Shown: positions 1 to 8,037, counted from the first letter of the stretch. The stretch: DNA of 33,762 nt from an uncultured Clostridia bacterium (GCA_947624715.1 CANQLO010000017.1:1-33762); one strand, 5' to 3'. The notes: generated from the sequence alone by a model not told the origin. Numbers and translations: made by a program.

Positions 1-1
1 A

Positions 2-1129
2 AAAGACGGATATGCAAAATCAGATATTGGACTATACTACTTTAGTACAGATGGAGGAGCAACATATACACCATCAACAGGACAAAGCGAAAAGTCAAAA
101 ACAATATCACTACAACCAGGAACATACCAATTAAAAGTAAAGGTACAAGATAATGCAGGAAATACTAGAGAAAGTACACAAACAACAAGTGTAACAATAG
201 AAGAACCAGTGCTTAAGGTAGGAGATGTTGTAAACTATACACCTGATACAACAAGTACTAGCTATGATTTACCAACTAATAAGAGTGGATATACATCATC
301 TCAAACGGTACCAAGAGAAAAATACACATGGAAAGTATTAAGTATAAATGACGATTCTGTAGATATAATGGGAGTACCAACATCATCAATGTCAAAAGTA
401 TATCTTAGAGGAGCAACAGGCTACAATAACGGAGTATATTTACTAGATGACATTTGTAAAACATTATATTCAAATAGTGACTTGAACACAGAAGCAAGGA
501 GTATAGATTTACAGGACATAGAGTCAAAAATGAATGCTAAAGGAATTGAAGCAAGGGGTAACTATGTAGAGAGTGATAGTGGTACAATATATGGAGATAC
601 AAAAGATTATACAGCAAGTGGGTATAGATGGTATCCAAACTTAGCAGGATATGAAAATACATTAGGAATAGATGATGGAGGATTAAAAACAGATGGAATA
701 GGGGAAAGCGATGAAGGAACAAATTTAGCAGGACAAATAACAATACCATTGTTGGAGGAAGATGTAAGTGGTTTTAGTTCTGGACATTATACAAGTTCAA
801 AAACCCAAGCAAGTAGTAAAATAACAGTAAAACAGAATTATTATTCTTTAAGTTCACCAAGTGCATATTTTGATGATAGTAAATTTTATAACTTAATTTT
901 TGGAACAGGAACTTGGTATTGGCTCGCTTCTCGTTTTTCTATATGCTACTCAAGCTATGCGTATTTCGGGCTTCGCTACGTGCGCTATGCTAACTTTAAC
1001 GGCTATGACATATTCCGCTCGGATGATAACACTTTCAGCGGCACCTATCGCGTGGCGCCGGTAGTTTCTCTAAAATCTAATATCCAATATACAAGTGCAG
1101 GAGAGGGAGTTTGGGACATCGAAGGATAA
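2..1129 (+). CDS. Surface protein, 3' part, with Ig-like domain and C-type-lectin-like C-terminus (5' end outside window)
   Basis: The reading frame is open from base 2, so the gene starts before the window; a GTG at 209 is internal and I do not take it as the start. About 375 residues are visible. Residues 1-67 look like a bacterial Ig-like repeat (beta-strand pattern ending VKVQDNAGNT). After a short linker comes a ~300-residue domain beginning VGDVVNYTP and ending with WYWLASR, GLRYV and APVVSLKSN, the layout of C-type-lectin/FGE-like ligand-binding domains of clostridial surface proteins. Bases 914-1069, coding the lectin-like end, are about 49% G+C by my count, against roughly 30% around them. 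That contrast and the many NNC/NNT codons suggest a retroelement-diversified region. A strong terminator follows 67 bp after the stop. The protein is probably secreted or wall-associated, but no anchor is visible. Domain family is inferred by eye. Confidence 0.75.
   Translation, partial: KDGYAKSDIGLYYFSTDGGATYTPSTGQSEKSKTISLQPGTYQLKVKVQDNAGNTRESTQTTSVTIEEPVLKVGDVVNYTPDTTSTSYDLPTNKSGYTSSQTVPREKYTWKVLSINDDSVDIMGVPTSSMSKVYLRGATGYNNGVYLLDDICKTLYSNSDLNTEARSIDLQDIESKMNAKGIEARGNYVESDSGTIYGDTKDYTASGYRWYPNLAGYENTLGIDDGGLKTDGIGESDEGTNLAGQITIPLLEEDVSGFSSGHYTSSKTQASSKITVKQNYYSLSSPSAYFDDSKFYNLIFGTGTWYWLASRFSICYSSYAYFGLRYVRYANFNGYDIFRSDDNTFSGTYRVAPVVSLKSNIQYTSAGEGVWDIEG
918..1069 (+). other. Candidate diversity-generating retroelement variable region (VR)
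   Basis: This segment codes the C-terminal end of the lectin-like domain. It is about half G+C in an AT-rich gene and is rich in codons such as tgc, tac, agc, ttc, cgc, aac and gac, as expected if AAC codons of a template repeat had been randomised at adenines. Its 3' end is very GC-rich (CGCGTGGCGCCGG at 1050-1062), which would suit an initiation-of-mutagenic-homing site. No reverse transcriptase or template repeat lies in the window. Confidence 0.5.
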
Positions 1130-1196
1130 GGTAAATAAGGAAGTATAGAGTAAAAAAACTGTACCTAATAAAAGTAAAAAAATTGTATAATTTAAT

Positions 1197-1245
1197 GTAA
1201 GCGTTCAACATATCTTTATATTGAACGCTTACTCAAAATTTTTTA
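1197..1245 (+). terminator. Rho-independent terminator after the surface-protein gene
   Basis: A perfect 12-bp stem (1197-1208 with 1221-1232, GTAAGCGTTCAA) with a 12-nt loop is followed by a T-run at 1239-1244. Confidence 0.85.
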
Positions 1246-1286
1246 ATTCTAAAGAATAAAAAATTACTAAAATTTGTAAAAAAGTA

Positions 1287-1315
1287 TTGCATTTTGTAAA
1301 ATAATGTAGTAATAT
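1287..1315 (+). promoter_or_regulatory. Sigma-A-type promoter for the sensor kinase gene
   Basis: TTGCAT (1287-1292), a 17-bp spacer and TATAAT-like TAATAT (1310-1315) lie 30 bp before the start codon. An AAGGAG ribosome binding site follows near 1332-1337. Confidence 0.7.
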
Positions 1316-1345
1316 GGAATAAATTACCAAAAAGGAGAAAATGAA

Positions 1346-2596
1346 ATGTTAGATATACTAAAGAATGTTCCATTAAATACTACATTATTTTTATTATTTA
1401 ATCTTTTAAATATTTTTTTAATAAATAAAATTATAATTAATTTATTGGAACTAAAAAATTTAAAAGAATTTAAAATATTTTTAATACAAGCAGTAGTAAA
1501 TTTTATATGTAGATTTCTAAATCCAATCTTAAATAATATAAGTTTATTTTTTGATATTATAGTTTTAAAAAAATTAATGCATTTAAAAGAAGAAAAAATG
1601 TGGATAGTTCTAATAATAAAATTTACTTTTACAATAGTATCAGAGATGATTTCTATAAAAACGTATATTCCAATTGTGCCAATAGTGGAAATTTCATTAT
1701 TGCTAATAATAAAAAATAAACAAATTAAGCTTGATATAAAAGAATGTATGGATGAAAAAATAAAAAGGCAGATTGGAATAATAAGTTTGTTTTCTATAAT
1801 TGCTTTAAATTTATCAGAAGCTAAAATAATAATAGATATAGAAAAAATCCAAACATATCTATATATTTTATTTGCTATGATGATTACATCATACTTAATT
1901 GTATTATTTAAAAATATAATGGCAAAACTTAAAGAAAAGGATAATAATATATTAATAGAAAATCTACAAGGAAGTAATAAAAGGCTACAAGAAAATTATG
2001 ATAATGTAAGAGCATTTAAACATGATTTTAACAATATAATGCAGGGAATAGGAGGCTATATTGTTGCAAATGATATGGTCGGACTTGAAAAAATGTATAA
2101 GTCTATTACTAAGGAATGTCAAGATATAAATGAAAAACAAGCTATAAATGGAATTATTATAAACAATCCAGCAGTTTTAAATCTTATTAATAATAAAATA
2201 AAACTAGCAGAAGAAAAAGATATTAAAATTAAAGTAGAGACTTATATTGATTTAAATACATTAAAAGTTTCAACTTATGATTTATGTAGAGTTCTGGGAA
2301 TACTGATAGATAATGCAATAGAGGCAAGTATTGGATGTGAGGATAAAGTGGTTTCCATTAAGTTTCTAAAAGATAAATTTAACAATAGAAATCTGATTGT
2401 CATAGAAAATCCATGCAAGAATTATCTAATTGATATTAAGAAAATATATGAAAAAGGTTTTTCAAGTAAAAAAGATAAAATTTCACATGGATTGGGTTTA
2501 TGGAAAGTTGAGCAAATTCTTAAAAAAAATAAAAACATACAAATTTACACAAGTAGAGACAAATTGTTTAAACAACAATTAGAAATTTATTGGTAG
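1346..2596 (+). CDS. AgrC/ComD-type sensor histidine kinase (HPK10 class), orphan
   Basis: This 416-residue protein has about 190 hydrophobic N-terminal residues forming five or six membrane segments, then a cytoplasmic kinase half. The H-box reads FKHDFNNIMQ with His226 as likely phospho-acceptor. The N-box is LIDNAIEAS with Asn323, and the G-box is GLGL from residue 382. HDFNN instead of the common HELRTP, and a short ATPase domain, are typical of AgrC/ComD/PlnB peptide-sensing kinases. The known family partner is a LytTR response regulator with a peptide precursor and processing enzyme; none is next to it here. It has its own promoter and terminator, so it is a single-gene unit. The start codon is placed by AAGGAG 5 bp upstream. 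The signal is unknown; a peptide is inferred from the family. The 3' end lies inside a degenerate 35-bp tandem repeat. Confidence 0.88.
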   Translation: MLDILKNVPLNTTLFLLFNLLNIFLINKIIINLLELKNLKEFKIFLIQAVVNFICRFLNPILNNISLFFDIIVLKKLMHLKEEKMWIVLIIKFTFTIVSEMISIKTYIPIVPIVEISLLLIIKNKQIKLDIKECMDEKIKRQIGIISLFSIIALNLSEAKIIIDIEKIQTYLYILFAMMITSYLIVLFKNIMAKLKEKDNNILIENLQGSNKRLQENYDNVRAFKHDFNNIMQGIGGYIVANDMVGLEKMYKSITKECQDINEKQAINGIIINNPAVLNLINNKIKLAEEKDIKIKVETYIDLNTLKVSTYDLCRVLGILIDNAIEASIGCEDKVVSIKFLKDKFNNRNLIVIENPCKNYLIDIKKIYEKGFSSKKDKISHGLGLWKVEQILKKNKNIQIYTSRDKLFKQQLEIYW

Positions 2597-2688
2597 ATTA
2601 AACAATTAGAAAATGGACAATTTATTGGTAAATTAAACAATAAAAAAATTAACAATTTACTGTTAAATATAAAATTTAGAAATTTATT
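2584..2688 (+). repeat. Degenerate 35-bp tandem repeat, three copies, across the kinase stop codon
   Basis: Copies begin at 2584, 2619 and 2654. The first 23 bases of copies 1 and 2 differ at one position (AATTTATTGGTA, then G or A, then ATTAAACAAT). Copy 3 is more diverged (AATTTACTGTTAAAT). The kinase stop codon lies in copy 1. Confidence 0.6.
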
Positions 2689-2722
2689 AACAAGATTATT
2701 TGAATATAATCTTGTTTTTTTC
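2689..2722 (+). terminator. Rho-independent terminator after the kinase gene
   Basis: An 11-bp perfect stem AACAAGATTAT (2689-2699) pairs with 2706-2716 across a 6-nt loop and runs into a T-tract. Confidence 0.85.
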
Positions 2723-2777
2723 ATAATATTAGGTATATAATATAAACGTAAAATAATGTTTTAATTAAAATGTTATT

Positions 2778-2808
2778 TTGACTTTCTAAAAAGTTCAAAA
2801 ATTATAAA
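2778..2808 (+). promoter_or_regulatory. Probable promoter of the murE-murG cluster
   Basis: TTGACT (2778-2783) is followed by TATAAA at 2803-2808 (19-bp spacer) or ATTATA at 2801-2806 (17-bp spacer). It lies between the kinase terminator and murE. Confidence 0.55.
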
Positions 2809-2826
2809 GGACTTTATAGAGCTGAG

Positions 2827-2869
2827 AAGGGAGAAATATCCAATCATTCATAATAATTGGATATACGTG
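2827..2869 (+). promoter_or_regulatory. murE translation start region: Shine-Dalgarno, hairpin, start codon
   Basis: AAGGGAG (2827-2833) is the only good ribosome binding site but is 33 nt before the GTG. The gap holds a perfect 9-bp inverted repeat, ATATCCAAT (2836-2844) and its complement (2856-2864), with an 11-nt loop. Folding it leaves about 4 nt to GTG 2867 or 13 nt to ATG 2876. Folding could therefore control initiation; this is inference. Confidence 0.5.
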
Positions 2870-4375
2870 AAATTTATGGAATTAAAAAATATTTTAGCAG
2901 GAATAGAGGGTCTAAAAGCTAAAGGAAATTTAGACATTGATATTCCAAAAATTGCAAGTGACTCAAGACAAATTGAAAAAGGAGATTTATTTGTAGCAAT
3001 ACAAGGTTTTGATGTAGATGGACATTCATTTATTGAATCAGCAATAAAAGCAGGAGCTAAGGCAGTTTTAGTAAATGAAGACAGAGTTAAGGAAATTATA
3101 AAACTCGTACCAGAAGATGTTACTTTAATAGCAACAAAAGATACAAGAATTGCATTAGCAAAGTGTGCATGTAACTACTATGACAATCCTTCAAGAAAGT
3201 TTCAATTAATAGGTGTAACAGGAACAAAGGGTAAAACAACAACAACTTTTATGATAAAAGAAATTTTACAAAGACAAGGTATTAAGACAGGTTTAATTGG
3301 AACAATTGCTACATATATAGGAGATAAAAAAATAGAAGACAGTGATAGAACAACACCTGACAGTTTAAAATTACAAAGTTTCTTTGCAAAAATGGCAGAA
3401 GAAAAATGTGGTGCAGTTGTTATGGAAGTATCTTCTCAAAGTTTAAAATTACACAGAGTAGATGGTTGTGATTTTAATATTGGTGTATTTACAAATTTTT
3501 CAGAAGATCACATCAGTGAAAAAGAACATCCAAATATGGAAGACTATTTTAACTCAAAAGCAATGTTATTTAAAATGTGCCCATATGGATTTATAAATTC
3601 AGATGATTTTGCAGTAATAAAATTACCAAAGATGGTTCCAGAATGCGATATTAAAACATACGGAATAGATAATGAATGTAATGTATTAGCAAAAGATATT
3701 ACGATAACAAATTCATATGTAGACTTTAGAGTTAGAGTAAATGGAAAAAATGAAAGAATAAAAACATATATACCGGGAAGATTTAGTGTATACAACAGTT
3801 TAGCAGCAATATGTGTTGCTGAAAAATTAGGATGCGATACAGAAAATATAAAATCTGCTTTAGAAGAAGTTAGAGTACCGGGAAGAAGTGAGTTAGTAGA
3901 CAACAAATTAGATTTAACTATTATGGTAGATTATGCTCACTCACCAGAAAGTTTACAAAGCATTTTACAAGCAGTAAAAGCATATACAAGAGGAAGAGTT
4001 ATATCAGTATTTGGTTGCGGTGGAGATAGAGATTCAGGAAAAAGACCAATAATGGGTGAAATTTCTGGAAGAATTGCTAATTACACGATAATAACATCAG
4101 ATAATCCACGTACTGAGGATCCAACTTCAATAGTAAACCAAATTGAAGAAGGAATAAAAAAGACAAAAGGAAAATATGAATGTATAGTAGATAGAACAGA
4201 AGCAATAAAAAAAGCTATCAAGATGGCAGGAAAGAATGACATAATTGTTTTAGCAGGAAAAGGACATGAAACATATCAAGAAATAAATCATGTGAAAAAT
4301 CCTTATGATGAAAGAGTAATCATTAAGGAAGTAATAGAGCAGATACTTGAAGAAAAGAAAAATGCTAGTAAATAG
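2867..4375 (+). CDS. murE: UDP-N-acetylmuramoyl-tripeptide synthetase (meso-diaminopimelate ligase type)
   Basis: MurE adds the third residue of the peptidoglycan stem peptide to UDP-MurNAc-L-Ala-D-Glu, using ATP, in the cytoplasm. The 502-residue length is normal. Seen in order: the N-terminal UDP-binding domain with SDSRQI; the ATP loop GTKGKTT at 119-125; VSSQSLKLHRV; a lysine in SKAMLF (Lys231) matching the carbamylated lysine of Mur ligases; and DNPR at 412-415 near the C-terminus. In characterised MurE enzymes DNPR marks meso-DAP specificity, so DAP-type peptidoglycan is inferred. The GTG at 2867 is taken as the start; ATG 2876 (MELKNIL) is an alternative that matches usual MurE N-termini. 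murE heads the cluster, and mraY follows after 54 bp with no intervening murF. Confidence 0.96.
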   Translation: MKFMELKNILAGIEGLKAKGNLDIDIPKIASDSRQIEKGDLFVAIQGFDVDGHSFIESAIKAGAKAVLVNEDRVKEIIKLVPEDVTLIATKDTRIALAKCACNYYDNPSRKFQLIGVTGTKGKTTTTFMIKEILQRQGIKTGLIGTIATYIGDKKIEDSDRTTPDSLKLQSFFAKMAEEKCGAVVMEVSSQSLKLHRVDGCDFNIGVFTNFSEDHISEKEHPNMEDYFNSKAMLFKMCPYGFINSDDFAVIKLPKMVPECDIKTYGIDNECNVLAKDITITNSYVDFRVRVNGKNERIKTYIPGRFSVYNSLAAICVAEKLGCDTENIKSALEEVRVPGRSELVDNKLDLTIMVDYAHSPESLQSILQAVKAYTRGRVISVFGCGGDRDSGKRPIMGEISGRIANYTIITSDNPRTEDPTSIVNQIEEGIKKTKGKYECIVDRTEAIKKAIKMAGKNDIIVLAGKGHETYQEINHVKNPYDERVIIKEVIEQILEEKKNASK

Positions 4376-4429
4376 AAAAAATTGATTGAAAAATATTAAA
4401 GCATAGAAAGACTTTAAGGGGGAAAACTA

Positions 4430-5407
4430 ATGAGCTTTCAAATTAAGATACTACTATTATCTTTTGCTGTAAGTGTAATTATATCTTTAATAGTAATACC
4501 AACGCTTAAAAGATTAAGAGTAGGACAATCAGAAAGAGACGATGGACCAGAATCACATTTGAAGAAAAAGGGAACAACCACAATGGGAGGACTAATCTTA
4601 ATAATATCTACATTATTATTAAGTGCATTTTTATACATTGATTATTCAGCAGACCAACCAGAAATAGCAACTAGGCTACTCCCAATGATATTTGTAACAA
4701 TAGGTTTTGGAATAATAGGATTTGTAGATGATTTCAAAAAGGTTGTACTTCATAATACAGATGGAATTAGCCCAAAAGCCAAAATGGGAGGACTTTTTGT
4801 AATATCTTTAATATATGTATTAATGTTAGTATTTGCATTTAAAAATGGAACAGAGATATATATACCATTTATAAAAACATATATAACACTTCCAGTGTGG
4901 GTTTATATCCCATTTGCAGTAATTGTAATCTTAGCAACGACAAATGCAGTTAATTTAACTGATGGAATAGATGGATTATCAACAAGTGTGACAACAATAA
5001 TTTTAACTTGCCTTACAGTAATATCAATAATATGGGGAGTAAAAGAAACTACTATATTTGGTTGTATTGTAATTGGGGCGGGATTAGGATTTTTATTATT
5101 TAATTTACATCCAGCACATATATTTATGGGAGATACAGGTTCGCTTTTATTAGGAGGAGCAATAGCAGGAATTTCATTATATCTAAAACTACCATTATTA
5201 TTGTTAATAATTGCAATTGTTCCAATTATAGAGACATTATCAGTAATATTACAAGTTGCATATTACAAAAAAACAAAGAAAAGATTATTTAAAATGGCAC
5301 CAATTCATCATCATTTCGAGATAGTTGGTTGGAATGAAAATAAAATCGTATCAACATTTAGTATAATAACACTTATAGCATCAATCATAGGAATATTAGC
5401 AATATAA
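4430..5407 (+). CDS. mraY: Phospho-N-acetylmuramoyl-pentapeptide transferase
   Basis: MraY moves phospho-MurNAc-pentapeptide from UDP to undecaprenyl phosphate, making lipid I at the inner face of the membrane. At 325 residues it is full length with about ten membrane helices. Catalytic and signature motifs are visible: VDDF with Asp100/Asp101, NLTDGIDGL with Asp178 and Asp181, GDTGSL, and APIHHHFE with the histidines at 293-295. The ATG is set by AAGGGGGA 7 bp upstream. Next comes ftsW, 25 bp downstream; the usual murD between mraY and ftsW is absent. Transcription probably comes from the murE promoter. Confidence 0.97.
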   Translation: MSFQIKILLLSFAVSVIISLIVIPTLKRLRVGQSERDDGPESHLKKKGTTTMGGLILIISTLLLSAFLYIDYSADQPEIATRLLPMIFVTIGFGIIGFVDDFKKVVLHNTDGISPKAKMGGLFVISLIYVLMLVFAFKNGTEIYIPFIKTYITLPVWVYIPFAVIVILATTNAVNLTDGIDGLSTSVTTIILTCLTVISIIWGVKETTIFGCIVIGAGLGFLLFNLHPAHIFMGDTGSLLLGGAIAGISLYLKLPLLLLIIAIVPIIETLSVILQVAYYKKTKKRLFKMAPIHHHFEIVGWNENKIVSTFSIITLIASIIGILAI

Positions 5408-5432
5408 TAAGTAACCAAAGAAAGGAGTCAAA

Positions 5433-6755
5433 ATGCAGAAAAGAAACTCAAAAAACAGAAGACATTCTAGTGAACAAAACAGAAGCTCAAGATACTCGAA
5501 TGAACAAAACAGAAGCTCAAGATACTCGAATGAACACAATGCACAAGTAAGAAAAAGAAGCGAAGACTATGCTCAAAGAAGAGTAAGCTATGCACAAAAA
5601 AGAGATAATACTTCGAAAATAAGTAAAATAACACAGCTCCAAACGAGTAACAAAATGGATATGCCATTAGTTATAGTAGTGCTTATGTTAGTTGCATTAG
5701 GAATTGTAATGGTACTTTCTGCAAGTGCTCCATCAGCATTAGCTGACTATGGAAATAGTTATCACTATTTAATGACACAAGGATTAGCAGCAATATTAGG
5801 ATTAGCAGCAATGATATTTTTCTCAAAGTTTAATTATAGAAATTTTAAAAAATATTATATTGCTATATATGTAGCATCTGTTGCAATACTTTTCACAGTA
5901 TTAATTCCTGGTATTGGAATGGAAGTATCAGGAGCAAGAAGATGGATAGATTTAGGTATACAAATTCAACCATCAGAAATTTCAAAAATAGGCTTTATTA
6001 TATTTTTAGCAGGATATTATACAGATAGTAGAAATAAGTTAGATAATTTTTGGAAAATGTGTTTTTTGCCAATTCTTTTAATAGCACTTCCAATAGGAAT
6101 ATTATATAAAGTACAAAACCATTTAAGTGCTGGTATAATAATTGCTATTGTATCTGTAATAATTATTATAATGAGTGGCTGTCAATTTAAGTACTTAGCA
6201 TCTATGGCAAGTGTGGTAGTCGCAGGATTAGGTGGAATATTCATATTATTTAAAGATAAAATTATAAATGGATTTAGATCAGATAGAGTTGTTGCGTGGC
6301 TTAATCCATGGGAAGATACAAGTGGTACATCATATCAGACAGTTCAGAGCTTATATGCAATAGGCTCAGGTGGACTTTTTGGAGTAGGACTTGGAGAGAG
6401 TAAGCAAAAATATTTATACATACCAGAAGCTCACAATGATTTTATATTTGCAATACTAGCAGAAGAACTAGGATTTGTAGGGTGTTTATTGGTAATAACA
6501 TTATTTGCAATATTGGTAGTAAGAGGAGTATTAATAGCAATAAGAGCAGAAGATGTTTTTGGAAGTTTGGTAGCAATAGGAGTAACTGCATTAATAGCTG
6601 TTCAAGTAATTTTAAACATTGCAGTTGTAACAAATACTATTCCAAACACAGGAATATCACTTCCATTTTTAAGTTATGGTGGTAGTTCTCTAATAATACT
6701 TTTATCAAGTATGGGAGTGCTTTTAAATATTTCTCGTAGTGCTAAAAAAATATAG
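5433..6755 (+). CDS. ftsW: SEDS peptidoglycan glycosyltransferase (FtsW/SpoVE type) with repeat-bearing N-terminal extension
   Basis: SEDS proteins polymerise lipid II into glycan strands at the division or sporulation septum with a class b PBP. The core starts near residue 75 and has about ten membrane helices. Motifs are SGARRWIDLG, QPSEISK, WLNPWED, PEAHNDFIFAILAEELG with Asp336 at the position of the essential SEDS aspartate, and ISLPFLSYGGSS. The 440-residue length comes from a cytoplasmic extension of about 75 residues rich in Arg, Ser, Asn and Gln, holding two exact copies of a 10-residue repeat. The place between mraY and murG supports FtsW; SpoVE is so similar that the two cannot be separated here. 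GAAAGGAG lies 5 bp before the ATG. Confidence 0.93.
   Translation: MQKRNSKNRRHSSEQNRSSRYSNEQNRSSRYSNEHNAQVRKRSEDYAQRRVSYAQKRDNTSKISKITQLQTSNKMDMPLVIVVLMLVALGIVMVLSASAPSALADYGNSYHYLMTQGLAAILGLAAMIFFSKFNYRNFKKYYIAIYVASVAILFTVLIPGIGMEVSGARRWIDLGIQIQPSEISKIGFIIFLAGYYTDSRNKLDNFWKMCFLPILLIALPIGILYKVQNHLSAGIIIAIVSVIIIIMSGCQFKYLASMASVVVAGLGGIFILFKDKIINGFRSDRVVAWLNPWEDTSGTSYQTVQSLYAIGSGGLFGVGLGESKQKYLYIPEAHNDFIFAILAEELGFVGCLLVITLFAILVVRGVLIAIRAEDVFGSLVAIGVTALIAVQVILNIAVVTNTIPNTGISLPFLSYGGSSLIILLSSMGVLLNISRSAKKI
5471..5530 (+). repeat. Exact 30-bp tandem duplication inside ftsW
   Basis: 5471-5500 and 5501-5530 are identical, and a third unit begins at 5531 (TGAACACAA). They encode the repeated motif EQNRSSRYSN in the N-terminal extension. 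Confidence 0.95.
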
Positions 6756-6807
6756 ATAAAGTTTAGGAAGCTTAAAACCTTAAATATATTATAAAAGGAG
6801 AAGAAAT

Positions 6808-7932
6808 TTGAAAGTAATAATTGCAGCGGCTGGAACTGGAGGACATATAAATCCGGGTATAGCTATAGCAAACAAAATTAAGGAAGAAGAACCTGATTCT
6901 GAAATAATATTTATAGGAACAAAAAGGGGACTAGAGAATGATTTAGTACCTAGAGCAGGTTATGAACTAAAAACAATAGAAAGTTATGGAATATCTAGGA
7001 GTTTGACAATTAAAAATATAAGAAAATTAGTAAAAACAATTTTTTCTATTGGGGAAGCAAAAAAAATAATAAAAGATGTTAAACCAGACATAATAGTAGG
7101 AACAGGTGGATATATATGTATATCTGTATGCAAAGCTGCACAAAAATTAAAAGTTCCATATGTGATTCATGAAAGCAATGTTATGCCAGGTGTTGCAACT
7201 AAAATGTTAGCTAAAAAAGCTGGCAAAATATTGCTTGGATTTAAAGAAGCAGAAGAAAGATTAAGCAAAGATGCACAAGTTGCAGTAACAGGAACTCCAA
7301 CAAAAATAAGAGATTTAAATTTAAGTGATTATGAGATAGAGTCTAAAATTAAAGCTTCAGGCTTAAAATCAGATAAGCCAATAGCTTTAGTTTTTGGAGG
7401 AAGTCAAGGTGCAGAAAGTATAAATAAAAGTTTAGTAAAGATAATTGAAAATAAGATGAATAAAAATTATCAGATTATATGGGCTACTGGACCAAAGCAA
7501 TATGAGATAGTAAAAAATGAATTAATTAATGAACAAATCAATATAGATAATTTAGATGGTATTAAAGTTATGCCTTATATTTATGATATGGAAAGTGTAA
7601 TGAATATTTCTGATATTATTATTGCAAGAAGCGGAGCAATGACAGTTACAGAAATAGAAAAGCTAGGAAAAGCTGCTATATTTATACCATATCCTTATGC
7701 TGCTGAAAATCATCAAGAATATAATGCAAGAGTTTTAGAAAAGGCAGGTGCGGCAAAAGTTATTCTTGATAAAGATTTAAATTCTCAAAATCTAAATGAT
7801 TTAGTTGAAGAATTAGTCAAAGACAATAAAACAGTAAAAGAAATGGGAATGTGTGCAAAATCTTTATCTATAGGAAATGTAGAGGATAAAATATATCTTG
7901 AAATTAAAGAAGTTTGTTACGATAAAAGTTAA
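6808..7932 (+). CDS. murG: UDP-GlcNAc:lipid I N-acetylglucosamine transferase
   Basis: MurG adds GlcNAc to lipid I on the cytoplasmic membrane face, giving lipid II, the substrate of the SEDS enzyme encoded just upstream. The 374-residue protein has the two Rossmann domains of GT28: AAGTGGHINPG at 7-17, GTKRGLE, HESNVMPG, FGGSQGAESIN, and the donor-site region ARSGAMTVTE with PYAAENHQEYNA. The start is TTG at 6808, supported by AAAGGAGAAG 6 bp upstream; the protein then begins MKVIIAAAG as in relatives. It is the last gene of the cluster, and a large palindrome begins 2 bp after its stop. Confidence 0.96.
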   Translation: MKVIIAAAGTGGHINPGIAIANKIKEEEPDSEIIFIGTKRGLENDLVPRAGYELKTIESYGISRSLTIKNIRKLVKTIFSIGEAKKIIKDVKPDIIVGTGGYICISVCKAAQKLKVPYVIHESNVMPGVATKMLAKKAGKILLGFKEAEERLSKDAQVAVTGTPTKIRDLNLSDYEIESKIKASGLKSDKPIALVFGGSQGAESINKSLVKIIENKMNKNYQIIWATGPKQYEIVKNELINEQINIDNLDGIKVMPYIYDMESVMNISDIIIARSGAMTVTEIEKLGKAAIFIPYPYAAENHQEYNARVLEKAGAAKVILDKDLNSQNLNDLVEELVKDNKTVKEMGMCAKSLSIGNVEDKIYLEIKEVCYDKS

Positions 7933-7934
7933 TT

Positions 7935-8037
7935 ACATAAATATAGTTATTTTCTCAAGCGATGCCCGCGCGACGCAACCTAAAGGTTGCTGCTCCAGCT
8001 ACGCGGCATTTTCAAAAATAACTATATTTATGTTTTT
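7935..8037 (+). repeat. ~100-nt palindromic element with GC-rich core; possible terminator
   Basis: Outer arms of 19 bp are perfectly complementary (7935-7953 and 8015-8033) and AT-rich. The inner part is GC-rich: ATGCC-GCG pairing with one bulge (about 7962-7970 with 8002-8010) and an inner stem GCAACC/GGTTGC (7975-7980 with 7985-7990) around a TAAA loop. TTTTT follows at 8033-8037. It could end murG transcription, but its size, nested stems and composition are more like an inserted palindromic repeat. Confidence 0.65.

Noticed and set aside
209..1129. Taking GTG 209 as the start of the first gene
   Set aside because: The same frame is open and protein-like back to base 2 (Ig-like domain), so the gene is cut by the window edge.
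2740..2866. Riboswitch or T-box before murE
   Set aside because: I could not find a T-box sequence or any known riboswitch core; only the small hairpin is clear.
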